Below, piece by piece: positions 20,091 through 28,038 of a stretch of 37,467 bases of DNA. How positions within the stretch are numbered: the first letter of the stretch is position 1; each line of letters begins with the position of its first letter. Both the position numbers and the translations under genes were made by a program. The DNA lies in contig CAZPFP010000003.1 of assembly GCA_964585895.1 (NCBI GenBank), positions 1 to 37,467 of the forward strand, written 5' to 3'. Under the pieces are notes generated by a model. The model made no database searches. It saw nothing but the letters and a program-made list of their open reading frames with translations, and was not told the DNA's origin. The stretch is from CAZPFP01 sp964585895. GTDB taxonomy: Bacteria > Patescibacteriota > Microgenomatia > PFEM01 > JAHIFH01.

Positions 20091-23000
20091 ATGAGCTATA
20101 ATTCGACTGGAAGGAGAATTATCGAGGCAAACGAAGTGCCGAAGTATAATGACTTTGTGGCCGACTCAGGAGAAAAAAAATTAAATAAGAACCCGTCGCC
20201 TTCGGCGACAGAACCTTCTTTATCCGAATTTAAAATTCGTCTAAATAAAGAGCAAAAAGAGGCGGTTCAATATGGTAAGGGATCACTTTTGATTATTGCT
20301 GGCGCTGGAACCGGTAAAACCACGGTCATCACCGAGCGAATAAAGTGGCTCGTTTTCTCAGAAAAAGCTAAGCCTGCAGAAATTCTCGCTTTGACTTTTA
20401 CGGACAAAGCCGCTCGAGAGATGGAAGAGCGGGTGGATATTGCCATGCCGTATGGTTACACTGATATGTGGATTTCTACTTTCCACTCTTTTTGTGACCG
20501 GGTTCTTCGCCAAGAAGCTCTCCAAATTGGACTTGATCCTGGCTATAAATTAATGGCTCAAGCGGAAACCACCCAATTTTTAATTGACCATCTTTTTCAA
20601 TTCAAACTGAAATATTTTCGTCCTTTAGGCAACCCGACCAAATTTATTGATGGTTTGCTCCAACATTTTTCTCGATTAAAAGATGAGGATATCTTTCCTG
20701 AAGAATATCTTAAATATGCCAGAAAGATAAAAAAGAAAGCCAAGAGCAAAGAAGAAAAAGATGAAGCCGCCAAAACCTGGGAATTAGCCAGCGCTTATCG
20801 AACTTATGAAGAATTAAAGATTAAAGAAGGAGCGATGGATTTTGCTGATTTAATTGCCAAAGCCATTAAACTTTTCCGGACTCGGAAAAATATTCTCCGC
20901 CAATACCAAGACAAATTTAAATATTTTTTAGTTGACGAATTTCAAGATACCAATTATGCCCAGAATGAATTAACCAGGCTTTTAGCTGGTAAGAAAGCTA
21001 ACCTGACTGTGACCGGCGATGATGACCAGAGTATTTATCGTTTCCGAGGCGCCGCGGTTTCCAATATTATCCAATTTCGAAAAAATTACCCTAAGGCTAA
21101 AATTATTGTTCTTTCCAAAAACTATCGCTCCAGTCAGCTAATTCTTGATCATGCTTATCAGTTAATCCAAAACAACAACCCTGACCGTTTGGAGGTTAAG
21201 GAAAAAATCAATAAAAAACTTAAAGCCGTTAGAGAAATCAAGGGTAAACCAATTGAGTTTATCCAGGCCGATCGGGTAGAAAATGAGGCAGAAGCCGTCG
21301 CCAAGACAATCAAAAGCTTAACCGACGGTTCAGTCGGTAACTATGATTACCAAGATATGGCTATTTTAGTTCGGGCCAATAACCATGCTGAGCCTTTTGT
21401 CCGAGCTCTGGCTCGCCAGGGTTTACCTTATCAATTCCTTGGTCCTGGTCAACTCTTTCGCCAAGCTGAAGTCAAGGATTTAATTGCTTATTTAAAAGTT
21501 CTTTATAACTTTGAGGATGATATTGCTTTGTATCGAGTTCTTTCTCTTGATTTGTTTGATATTAATGCCCGAGATTTAGCCGCTACTAATAACTTTGCCC
21601 GAAGGAAAAATCTATCTTTATTTGAAAGCTGTGAACAGGTGGAAAAAATCAGTGTTGCTAAAAAAACCAGAGGACAAATTGAGAAGTTTGTTAAAATGAT
21701 TCATCGCCATTTGAAACTGCTTCCCAAAGAAACGGCTGGTCAGATTCTTTATTATTTTCTTGAAGACACGGGCTTGTTGAAACAACTTACTAATTATAAA
21801 TCTCCAATTGAGGAAAGACGGTCTCAAAATATTTCCAAATTTTTTGACCGTTTGAAAACTTATGAAGTCGACCATGAAGACGCTACAGTGAGAGCGGTGG
21901 TTGATTGGATTAATCTTTCCATGTCTTTAGGCGAATCTCCCTTGGCGAGCAATCTGGATTGGACTGAAGAAAATCGGGTTAATCTTTTAACGGTTCACTC
22001 CGCCAAAGGTTTGGAATTTCCGGTGGTCTTTTTGGTGAATTTGGTCAGCGCCCGTTTTCCCACTCGAGAAAGACAAGAACAGATTCCTATTCCGGAAAAG
22101 TTGATTAAGGAAATTTTGCCAGTGGGCGATTTTCATCAACAAGAAGAGAGAAGATTGTTTTATGTAGGGATGACTCGGGCTGGTGACCGGTTGTTCTTGA
22201 CTGCCGCCAATTATTATGGTGAAGCCAAGAGAGAGAAAAAAGTTTCTCCTTTTGTGATTGAGACATTGGGAGAAGGAGTGGTTGGAAAACCGACAAAAGC
22301 TAGCGACCAATTAACGATCTTTGATTTCCAACCAACTCCAGAAGTTGAACCTCCAATGACTCGTCCACCAATTACCTATTTGTCTTTTTCCCAGGTAGAT
22401 GCTTTTGATAAGTGCCCGCTTTTATATCGCTACCGCTATATTCAGAGAATTCCTACACCTTCTTCACCAGCCGCCGTCTTTGGCAGCGTTGTTCACCAGA
22501 CTCTAAAAGATTTTTATCAAACTGCTCTTGATGGTAAGAAGCCAACCAAAAGAGATTTGTTAGCCATTTTAGAAAAAAATTGGGTTGACGAAGGCTATAC
22601 TTCTAAAGCCCACGAGAAGCGGATGAAGAAAGAAGCGGAAAGAATGTTGAAAAAGTTTTATGACCAAGGTTATGACCAAGACAGATTGCCCAAATATTTA
22701 GAACAACAATTCATTATTAAAGCCAAAGAAGGTTTGAGAATCGGGGGTAGAATCGACCGGATTGATGAAACTAAAACCGGGATGGAAATCATTGATTACA
22801 AAACCGGTAAAGAAATAGACCAAAAGGAACTAGATAAATCCTTGCAAATGAGTATTTACGCTTTGGCCGCCACCGACCCGGGCGTCCTCGCTCAAAACCC
22901 AGAAAATGTTGTTTTTTCTTTTTATTTCTTAGGCACGGGCAAGAAAAAAACTACCCAAAGAACCAAAGAACAACTTGTTCAAGCTAAAAAAGACTTGGTT

Positions 23001-23099
23001 CAAAAAGCCAAAGAAATGGAAAAAAGCCAATTTGAACCCAAGCCAGGAGTTTGGTGTGACTTCTGTGAATACAGACTTATCTGCGAAGCCTGGTCTTGA
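20091..23099 (+). CDS. UvrD-superfamily helicase fused to a Fe-S PD-(D/E)XK nuclease (AddA/RecB-like)
   Basis: 1002 residues from ATG 20091; an upstream TTG lies inside the terminator. SF1A helicase motifs in order: Q/Walker A AGAGTGKTT (about 70-78), ALTFTDKAAREMEERV, FLVDEFQDTNYAQ (Walker B), TGDDDQSIYRFRGA, LSKNYRSS, LTVHSAKGLEFPVVFL and RRLFYVGMTRA. The C-terminal 250 residues form a RecB/Cas4-like nuclease: LSFSQVDAFDKCPLLYRYRY, FGSVVHQTLKDFY, GGRIDRIDE, EIIDYKTGKE (catalytic Asp, Glu and Lys). A Cys in DKCP plus three in VWCDFCEYRLIC fit a 4Fe-4S cluster. It is likely a complete end-resection enzyme in one chain, acting in double-strand-break repair. The first 50 residues are non-conserved. 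Confidence 0.93.
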   Translation: MSYNSTGRRIIEANEVPKYNDFVADSGEKKLNKNPSPSATEPSLSEFKIRLNKEQKEAVQYGKGSLLIIAGAGTGKTTVITERIKWLVFSEKAKPAEILALTFTDKAAREMEERVDIAMPYGYTDMWISTFHSFCDRVLRQEALQIGLDPGYKLMAQAETTQFLIDHLFQFKLKYFRPLGNPTKFIDGLLQHFSRLKDEDIFPEEYLKYARKIKKKAKSKEEKDEAAKTWELASAYRTYEELKIKEGAMDFADLIAKAIKLFRTRKNILRQYQDKFKYFLVDEFQDTNYAQNELTRLLAGKKANLTVTGDDDQSIYRFRGAAVSNIIQFRKNYPKAKIIVLSKNYRSSQLILDHAYQLIQNNNPDRLEVKEKINKKLKAVREIKGKPIEFIQADRVENEAEAVAKTIKSLTDGSVGNYDYQDMAILVRANNHAEPFVRALARQGLPYQFLGPGQLFRQAEVKDLIAYLKVLYNFEDDIALYRVLSLDLFDINARDLAATNNFARRKNLSLFESCEQVEKISVAKKTRGQIEKFVKMIHRHLKLLPKETAGQILYYFLEDTGLLKQLTNYKSPIEERRSQNISKFFDRLKTYEVDHEDATVRAVVDWINLSMSLGESPLASNLDWTEENRVNLLTVHSAKGLEFPVVFLVNLVSARFPTRERQEQIPIPEKLIKEILPVGDFHQQEERRLFYVGMTRAGDRLFLTAANYYGEAKREKKVSPFVIETLGEGVVGKPTKASDQLTIFDFQPTPEVEPPMTRPPITYLSFSQVDAFDKCPLLYRYRYIQRIPTPSSPAAVFGSVVHQTLKDFYQTALDGKKPTKRDLLAILEKNWVDEGYTSKAHEKRMKKEAERMLKKFYDQGYDQDRLPKYLEQQFIIKAKEGLRIGGRIDRIDETKTGMEIIDYKTGKEIDQKELDKSLQMSIYALAATDPGVLAQNPENVVFSFYFLGTGKKKTTQRTKEQLVQAKKDLVQKAKEMEKSQFEPKPGVWCDFCEYRLICEAWS

Positions 23100-23109
23100 G
23101 TTTTATGGG

Positions 23110-23153
23110 TTGATTTCTTAAAAACTTTATATTATATCAATCTCAGCACCTTC
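23110..23153 (+). promoter_or_regulatory. Cassette 1 promoter and 5'-terminal AGCACCTTC
   Basis: -35 TTGATT (23110-23115) and -10 TATATC (23133-23138, spacer 17). Predicted start falls at 23144-23145, where AGCACCTTC (23145-23153) begins. The same motif at the same position starts cassette 2. Its exact complement GAAGGTGCT (24193-24201) precedes the cassette 1 terminator. Confidence 0.6.
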
Positions 23154-23198
23154 AAAAAAGCAGAGTGTCGAACAGATAGAAAAAGATGGAGGAATGCT

Positions 23199-24179
23199 GT
23201 GGGCGAGAGAACACAGAAGGCCAACATCGCTCAACAGTTCGAGATGGGTAGGGTCCTGTTGTCGATCCTGCCTAAGTTTCACCTGACAACAGATGAAGCT
23301 CTTTGGTTAATAGAGAATCCTGGAAAGCTTGAAGAGATTTTGGATTCCGTCCTCCGAACATATCTTGGAATAGTGGATATTCCTCGACTTAAGGAGGCAT
23401 TGAAATCTTCTCCTAGATGGAAGAAGATTTTGATGAGAGAAGAACAAACAGCTGAGTCTTGTGTGCAGTTCAGAGTGGCCAGTGTTTTGTTATCAATCAT
23501 CCCGCATTTGAATTTGACTGCGGGAGAGGTTGAAGACCAAATAAGGCAAACAAAGATGCTTGGAGAGATATTGGGCTCTGTCTTTCAGGCATGCCCTGGA
23601 GATAAAGAGATCTCTCACCTCAAAAATGCCCTTGGCTTAGAGTTTTCGCTTAGAGTGCGGAAATATCTGGAGGGTGGAGGCTATAAGATTGTTGATTCAC
23701 CTAGGATTCCAATATACGGATATAGACTAAGCGAAGAGTTGGAAAGAGAAGCAGGTGGAAGAATTCTCTTGGAAGAAGATGAAAGGTTTGAGCGAATTTT
23801 CCACTTAGCTAGGGAAGTAGCTTGGATGCCAAACGATCCCTTTATTCCCGGCACAATCAATGAGTGGGAACCTGAGCAGAAGCCAATTCTAGATAGATTT
23901 TCGGAGAGCATTCAGGAAGTAACTCAGGGTTGGGCTGAGGCCATTTTTCCGAACTTTGAGATGGTGGTCCACTTGCTTAAAACCCACTCTCTGGACACAG
24001 GAGAGTTTGTTCTCTCCACGCTCTTGACTAGGGTGTATAACCGGTGGGGTAGGCAATTCGACCCTGGCCTCGTTGTGGGCATGTATACTGATCAGAAGAA
24101 AGGTCCATTGGTTGACCTCCGAAACCTTTTCGTTCGAGAAGATAACCTCGGAGTTCTTCGCGTGATCGTGCCCTGCTGA
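23199..24179 (+). CDS. Unknown protein A, tandem paralogue with duplicated N-terminal domain
   Basis: 326 residues, GTG start, with GGAGG six bases upstream. Residues about 12-68 (FEMGRVLLSILPKFHLTTDE to PRLKEAL) and about 90-148 (FRVASVLLSIIPHLNLTAGE to SHLKNAL) are clear internal repeats, each a predicted small helical domain. Then LGLEFSLRVRKYLEGGGYKI and a C-terminal domain: RIFHLAREVAWMPNDPF, QEVTQGWAEAIFPNF, and the ending LGVLRVIVPC. No membrane segment or known catalytic motif. The protein is paralogous to the next gene. By eye the gene is richer in G and C than its neighbours, hinting at separate origin. Function unknown; the family is not one I recognise. Confidence 0.82.
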   Translation: MGERTQKANIAQQFEMGRVLLSILPKFHLTTDEALWLIENPGKLEEILDSVLRTYLGIVDIPRLKEALKSSPRWKKILMREEQTAESCVQFRVASVLLSIIPHLNLTAGEVEDQIRQTKMLGEILGSVFQACPGDKEISHLKNALGLEFSLRVRKYLEGGGYKIVDSPRIPIYGYRLSEELEREAGGRILLEEDERFERIFHLAREVAWMPNDPFIPGTINEWEPEQKPILDRFSESIQEVTQGWAEAIFPNFEMVVHLLKTHSLDTGEFVLSTLLTRVYNRWGRQFDPGLVVGMYTDQKKGPLVDLRNLFVREDNLGVLRVIVPC

Positions 24180-24192
24180 AATCGAACAAAAT

Positions 24193-24245
24193 GAAGGTGC
24201 TAAGAAGCCTTTGGTTTTACAAAAGCCAGAGGCTTTTCTTTTTTT
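24193..24245 (+). terminator. Cassette 1 3' element: GAAGGTGCT plus terminator hairpin
   Basis: GAAGGTGCT (24193-24201) is the exact complement of the cassette's 5'-terminal AGCACCTTC. Next comes a 14-bp stem (24205-24218 with 24222-24235, two wobble pairs, loop ACA) beginning AAGCCT and closing AGGCTT, followed by a long T-rich tract. The whole element recurs at 25077-25127. Confidence 0.85.
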
Positions 24246-24250
24246 ATAGG

Positions 24251-24295
24251 TTGACTTCTTCAGTTCTCTTGTGTTATATCAACATCAGCACCTTC
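24251..24295 (+). promoter_or_regulatory. Cassette 2 promoter and 5'-terminal AGCACCTTC
   Basis: -35 TTGACT (24251-24256), 17-nt spacer, -10 TTATAT (24274-24279). Predicted start near 24286, right at AGCACCTTC (24287-24295). Shares TTGA-TTCTT, TTATATCAA and TCAGCACCTTCAAAAA with cassette 1. Confidence 0.65.
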
Positions 24296-24334
24296 AAAAA
24301 GGAATAGCGGGTGATTAGAAAGGAGAGCTGTGTG

Positions 24335-25063
24335 ATGACACAAGAAACCATAACACCCGGACAGATGCGCGAGTTAAGCTTTATCCTCGGACTGGGTATC
24401 TCAGACAAAATGACAAAAAAACATACCCAGGGGTGGATAAGGCGTAAATCGCAAGTTTCCAGAATTGTGGGGGCATTACTAAAAGCAAGCCCCAAACAGG
24501 ATTTTGACAAACTGATACGTACAATGGAAGTCACTCTCGGCCTTAGGTTTTCGGATTCGGTTCGAAAACTTTTGGAAGAGACATACAAATGTAAGATTGT
24601 AGAGATCCCGGTTGGTCTTAGTTATGAGACCATAGAGAGACACGCCCCATCATTTCTTCCCTCAGATAGACGAGTTGGAGACGAGACCGTCTTTCACATA
24701 TTGGAAGCCGCTTGGATACCAGACGAGAGGAAAATGATGATTCCCTCGTCTTGCAACCGAATCTTTGAGGACTCAACAAGGGCTTTTGAGGATTTCTCAA
24801 GGGGGTTTGGGGGTTTTGCCAAAGCTGTCGTTCCAAGTATTGCCCTGGCGGGCTATCTCCTTTTTAGTGAATTGGAAGACGGAATTTGGTCTAAACCCGA
24901 TACTTATGTATGGACAGTAGACAAACCCAGTTTTCGAGGGTTTGATCACTATGCTGTTCGCATAGAAAGAGGTTGTTCTCAAGGGGTTCTGTCTACTGTT
25001 TGGTGTTCTGACAGCTTTGATCGCTTGGGACATCTGAAGGTGATCGTTCCTCAGTTAAACTGA
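24335..25063 (+). CDS. Unknown protein B, tandem paralogue with a single N-terminal domain
   Basis: 242 residues from ATG 24335, with AAGGAG nine bases upstream; a GTG at 24311 is in frame but lies before that ribosome site. The layout follows protein A with one N-terminal helical domain (MRELSFILGLGISDKMTKK to DFDKLIRTM), then LGLRFSDSVRKLLEETYKCKI (compare LGLEFSLRVRKYLEGGGYKI in A), a C-terminal section VFHILEAAWIPDERK (compare IFHLAREVAWMPNDP), and the ending LGHLKVIVPQLN. So A is B plus one extra domain copy. A hydrophobic patch (KAVVPSIALAGYLLFSEL) is not long or clean enough to call a membrane span. Function unknown. Confidence 0.8.
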   Translation: MTQETITPGQMRELSFILGLGISDKMTKKHTQGWIRRKSQVSRIVGALLKASPKQDFDKLIRTMEVTLGLRFSDSVRKLLEETYKCKIVEIPVGLSYETIERHAPSFLPSDRRVGDETVFHILEAAWIPDERKMMIPSSCNRIFEDSTRAFEDFSRGFGGFAKAVVPSIALAGYLLFSELEDGIWSKPDTYVWTVDKPSFRGFDHYAVRIERGCSQGVLSTVWCSDSFDRLGHLKVIVPQLN

Positions 25064-25076
25064 ATCAACAAAGAAT

Positions 25077-25127
25077 GAAGGTGCCAAAGCCTTTGGTTTA
25101 CAAAAGCCAGAGGCTTTTTCTTTTTTT
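25077..25127 (+). terminator. Cassette 2 3' element: GAAGGTGCC plus terminator hairpin
   Basis: GAAGGTGCC (25077-25085) pairs over 8 bases with the cassette 2 5' end (GCACCTTC). The AAGCCT...AGGCTT stem (25087-25114) has the same sequence as in cassette 1 apart from small changes, then a T tract that meets the end of the convergent FemAB gene. Confidence 0.85.
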
Positions 25128-25941
25128 AGAAGAATCTATTTTTTACAAGACATCCTGGATATTCAATTTCTTTCCCCCCAAAACTTTTCTTGAAGTGAGA
25201 AAATCCTTGCCAATCTTTAATAGGAAATCTTTCGTCATAAATGCCCTCAAAATCAAAAATCTTACACCCTCTTTTTTTGGCTAGTTTAATTGCCTCCCAA
25301 ACTAAAAGATATTGGCCAAATTTCTTTCTTCCTTCTTTAGAAGTAAAGGCATAATAATAGTATGCTCTGTTGTTCGTAGTTAAAATTATTGTTCCGGCTA
25401 TTATTTTGTTTTGATGTTGGGAAGTAAGAAAAAACGCTTTTTTACCAAAAGCCTTTTTTAGACGTTTCAGGGTTTTGAATGACGGCACGTATCTTCGCCA
25501 ACCAACAGACTTTCTCCAGACTTGATGAAATTTTTCCAAATTAGTCAGTTTAATTATTTGAACTGTTCCTTTCTCTGCTCTTTTGATGCCATACCTAGCA
25601 TCTTTTTTCATTTGAGAAAAGAATTTTTTCTTAGACTGAGTTAAATCGATTCGCAAGGTTTTAGTTACATGCCCACCACCCCCGCTTAATTTATAACCAT
25701 ATTTTTTAAAACCCGGCTCTATTTTTAGAGGCTGGATTTGGATTTGGAGGGGTTTGTATTTTTTAGCTAATTTTTTAATTCCTTCAAAAGGAATCGGGGG
25801 ATTGGGATATTGGATTTTCATAATAAGGGGTGGTAAAAGAGGCAGTTTACGGATGTAAACATAATGATTATCTGTCTTTTCCACAATCCACCCAGACAGC
25901 TTCATGTATTGAGCAAATTCTTTTGATTGGCGTAAATCCAT
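25126..25941 (-). CDS. FemAB/GNAT-fold aminoacyltransferase-like protein, 271 residues
   Basis: C-terminal half has the FemAB GNAT-fold features: SQMKKDARYGIKRAEKG (about 109-125), the YYYYAFTSKEGRKKFGQYLLVWEAI segment (about 195-219), KKRGCKIFDFEGIYDERFP and the closing GFSHFKKSFGGKEIEYPG. FemAB-type enzymes use aminoacyl-tRNA to add residues to the peptidoglycan side chain. The N-terminal GNAT half is shorter than in FemX/FemA, so a non-peptidoglycan acceptor is possible. Tandem with a longer paralogue just upstream (2-nt gap). The end meets the cassette 2 terminator. Confidence 0.8.
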   Translation of the reverse strand: MDLRQSKEFAQYMKLSGWIVEKTDNHYVYIRKLPLLPPLIMKIQYPNPPIPFEGIKKLAKKYKPLQIQIQPLKIEPGFKKYGYKLSGGGGHVTKTLRIDLTQSKKKFFSQMKKDARYGIKRAEKGTVQIIKLTNLEKFHQVWRKSVGWRRYVPSFKTLKRLKKAFGKKAFFLTSQHQNKIIAGTIILTTNNRAYYYYAFTSKEGRKKFGQYLLVWEAIKLAKKRGCKIFDFEGIYDERFPIKDWQGFSHFKKSFGGKEIEYPGCLVKNRFF

Positions 25942-25942
25942 T

Positions 25943-26959
25943 TCAAAAGGGCAGTTTGGTTTTTAGACGGAGCAGTTTCCAGCGTAGAGCATTGGCCTGA
26001 TTATAGAAGGGATAAAGTTTATAATTTATGACCAGATCATATGTGCCGACAAATTCCACTACCTTCGCCCCAAAGCCGACTTTAAAACGATGGAAACCAA
26101 ACCAAGGATCATCGGGACTGGGATCAGGACCGGGAGTCCCCCATAAATCAAATGACTTGCATTCTTGTTTTTTGCCAAACTGAATTGCTTCCCACATCAT
26201 TGCGTATGAAGCCATTACGTTCTGATGTTCTCGGGTTGACCAACCATAAGGGTAATAGAGGATTTTATTAAAACTGAAGACGATCCAAGTAACCAGAGGT
26301 TGATTTTTGTATTTGGCTACTAAAAGGTGAGCCAGGCCGGTTGGTTTCAGGGTTGCCCACATTTTCCGGTGATAATCCGGCGTATGAGCATAAAAACCTT
26401 GTCTTTTGGTGGTTTCTGCCATTAATTTCAGATAAGCCTCAAAAGCCTTGTCAGAATTATCTTCGACTACCTTAACCCCATGCTTTTGAGAAAGACGCAG
26501 ATTATAACGGGTTTTAGATTTCATTGCTGACAATAATTCGTCATCGCTTTTGGTTAAATCTAAATGAAAAGTATGCTTGGTGAAAATAGGCTTTCCTGGT
26601 TGAAGACCTAAATTTTTCCAGACTTCGGGTTGGGAATTTTTTTCATTGGCAATCACATTGGGTTCAAGTTTAACTAAAACCGCCTTTTCTTTTCGTCCCA
26701 ATTTGGCGAGGGCGTTAATCAAAGTTTCATCAGGCATTGGTCCTTTGGGAAAATAGATGATGTTGTAGCGGAGTTTAGGTAGAGGATGAACCGTCAGTTG
26801 ATAACCGGCTTTGATTTCTTTCTTGTCAAAAAGACCGAGCCGAAAAACATTGCGACCGGTTTTCTGGCGAAATTCTCCCCACTCCCAGGACTGGAGGGGA
26901 TAGTTGACAACAGAGTTAAATTGGTTTTTTTCTTCTGGAAGAACCTCGCGGATAATCAT
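25943..26959 (-). CDS. FemAB-family (lipid II aminoacyltransferase-like) protein, 338 residues
   Basis: Twin GNAT-fold architecture of FemX/FemAB: YPLQSWEWGEFRQKTGRNVFRLG at 20-42, PKLRYNIIYFPKGPMPD (about 61-77), TFHLDLTKSDDELLSAMKSKTRYNLRLSQKHG (about 130-161), YYPYGWSTREHQNVMASYAMMWEAI, SFDLWGTPGPDPSPDDPWFGFHRFKVGFG, and the ending YKLYPFYNQANALRW. These match enzymes that add amino acids to lipid II for interpeptide bridges. TACCAT (26966-26971) with upstream TG ends six bases before the ATG, so the mRNA appears leaderless. Together with its neighbour it is an envelope cross-link unit. Confidence 0.87.
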   Translation of the reverse strand: MIIREVLPEEKNQFNSVVNYPLQSWEWGEFRQKTGRNVFRLGLFDKKEIKAGYQLTVHPLPKLRYNIIYFPKGPMPDETLINALAKLGRKEKAVLVKLEPNVIANEKNSQPEVWKNLGLQPGKPIFTKHTFHLDLTKSDDELLSAMKSKTRYNLRLSQKHGVKVVEDNSDKAFEAYLKLMAETTKRQGFYAHTPDYHRKMWATLKPTGLAHLLVAKYKNQPLVTWIVFSFNKILYYPYGWSTREHQNVMASYAMMWEAIQFGKKQECKSFDLWGTPGPDPSPDDPWFGFHRFKVGFGAKVVEFVGTYDLVINYKLYPFYNQANALRWKLLRLKTKLPF

Positions 26960-26993
26960 GGCTTTATGGTATCACAAAATGAGGTGGGGGTTT

Positions 26994-27641
26994 CTAAACC
27001 TTTTTGATCATCTCCAGTTGGTATTTTTTCACTTCCTCGAAAATTTCTTTCTTTGCTTTTTCCCAGGAAAATTTTTTGTCGAAAATTTTAATTCTGCCTT
27101 TTTCTTTTTCAATATCGTCGAAAAAGGTCAAAGCTCGCCTGACGATGTAGGGATTAAATGGAGGATATTTTTTCTTGGCGATGGCGAACATTTTGGCAAG
27201 ACCCAAAGTTTTTATTAGATACGAAATGTCTACGTAATCTCTTTTACTTGCTCGTCCTGTCAGAGCAATTAATTTCATTGCCGCAATGTCTTCCAATGAG
27301 GCAAGGAGAGGGCCCTCGGTTTTAATTAAAGGAGAAACTAGGGAATATTGATACCAAAAGAATGAGCTGGAAACCGCGTCAATTCTGACAAACAGAGTGT
27401 CTTTTGCCCTGCTGACTTCTTCGATTTTTTCTGGAAACTCTTTTTTAAGTTTGGAAAGAAGCTTGTTTGAATGAAAGCGGCTTCTGGTGTAAAAGTCAAA
27501 GTCTAGCGAGGTTCTGTGAGCAAGCTGTAGAGCCAAAGCTGTTCCCCCGGCTAAATAAAATTTTTCTTTTTTTAAGAATTTAAGTTTTAGGAAGATTTTT
27601 TTTTGATCTTTGTTTAATACTTGATAAAAGATTTTGCCCAT
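26994..27641 (-). CDS. AbiEii-like nucleotidyltransferase toxin
   Basis: 215 residues. Signature YLAGGTALALQLAHRTSLDFDFYT (about 29-52), a DxD nucleotidyltransferase active site, followed by ASLEDIAAMKLIALTGRASKRDYVDISYLI (about 115-144). AbiEii toxins act on tRNA or other RNA by adding nucleotides and cause growth arrest; the partner protein keeps them in check. The gene begins one base after the stop of the cognate small protein. The toxin class is inferred from motifs, and some proteins of this family are plain nucleotidyltransferases without toxic activity. Confidence 0.82.
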   Translation of the reverse strand: MGKIFYQVLNKDQKKIFLKLKFLKKEKFYLAGGTALALQLAHRTSLDFDFYTRSRFHSNKLLSKLKKEFPEKIEEVSRAKDTLFVRIDAVSSSFFWYQYSLVSPLIKTEGPLLASLEDIAAMKLIALTGRASKRDYVDISYLIKTLGLAKMFAIAKKKYPPFNPYIVRRALTFFDDIEKEKGRIKIFDKKFSWEKAKKEIFEEVKKYQLEMIKKV

Positions 27642-27642
27642 T

Positions 27643-27936
27643 TCAGAAACGCGGGTTGATATCTAAAATAGCTTTTTTGAAATCTTTTTTGGCAATTTTG
27701 AGATTAAAAATCTTTTTCCAATATAAAAGGACATCTTTTAACCAAACACCTTTGTTAGGCTTGGAGACAGCTTGTTTTAGGTCTTTTTTGGGGTAGTTTT
27801 TGCTTAACCACTCTAAATCTTTTTCGGTGCCGAAATTGAAAATTTGTGTAATGATTAATTTTTTATCTCGTTTTTTATCTAAGCTTTTTAAATGGTAGGA
27901 AGGAAAGCACGGCTGTAAAAACTTTGGTAATGTCAT
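27643..27936 (-). CDS. Partner/antitoxin of the AbiEii-like protein
   Basis: 97 residues, basic. It starts PKFLQPCFPSYHLKSLDKKRDKKLIITQIFNFGTE (described here in part), continues with DLEWLSKNYPKKDLKQA and SKPNKGVWLKDVLLYW, and matches by memory a short DUF-type protein that sits before AbiEii genes. It carries no obvious helix-turn-helix of the usual AbiEi kind, so its role as antitoxin is inferred only from its position one base upstream of the toxin. Confidence 0.7.
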   Translation of the reverse strand: MTLPKFLQPCFPSYHLKSLDKKRDKKLIITQIFNFGTEKDLEWLSKNYPKKDLKQAVSKPNKGVWLKDVLLYWKKIFNLKIAKKDFKKAILDINPRF

Positions 27937-28038
27937 AGTAAGTCCATTTTATCTTAAAATTTGCTTTTTTTCAAATAGAAATGATAATCTTGAAGAGATT
28001 AAGCAAGCCTAAAGAAGTGACGAAACATAATTTTACTA

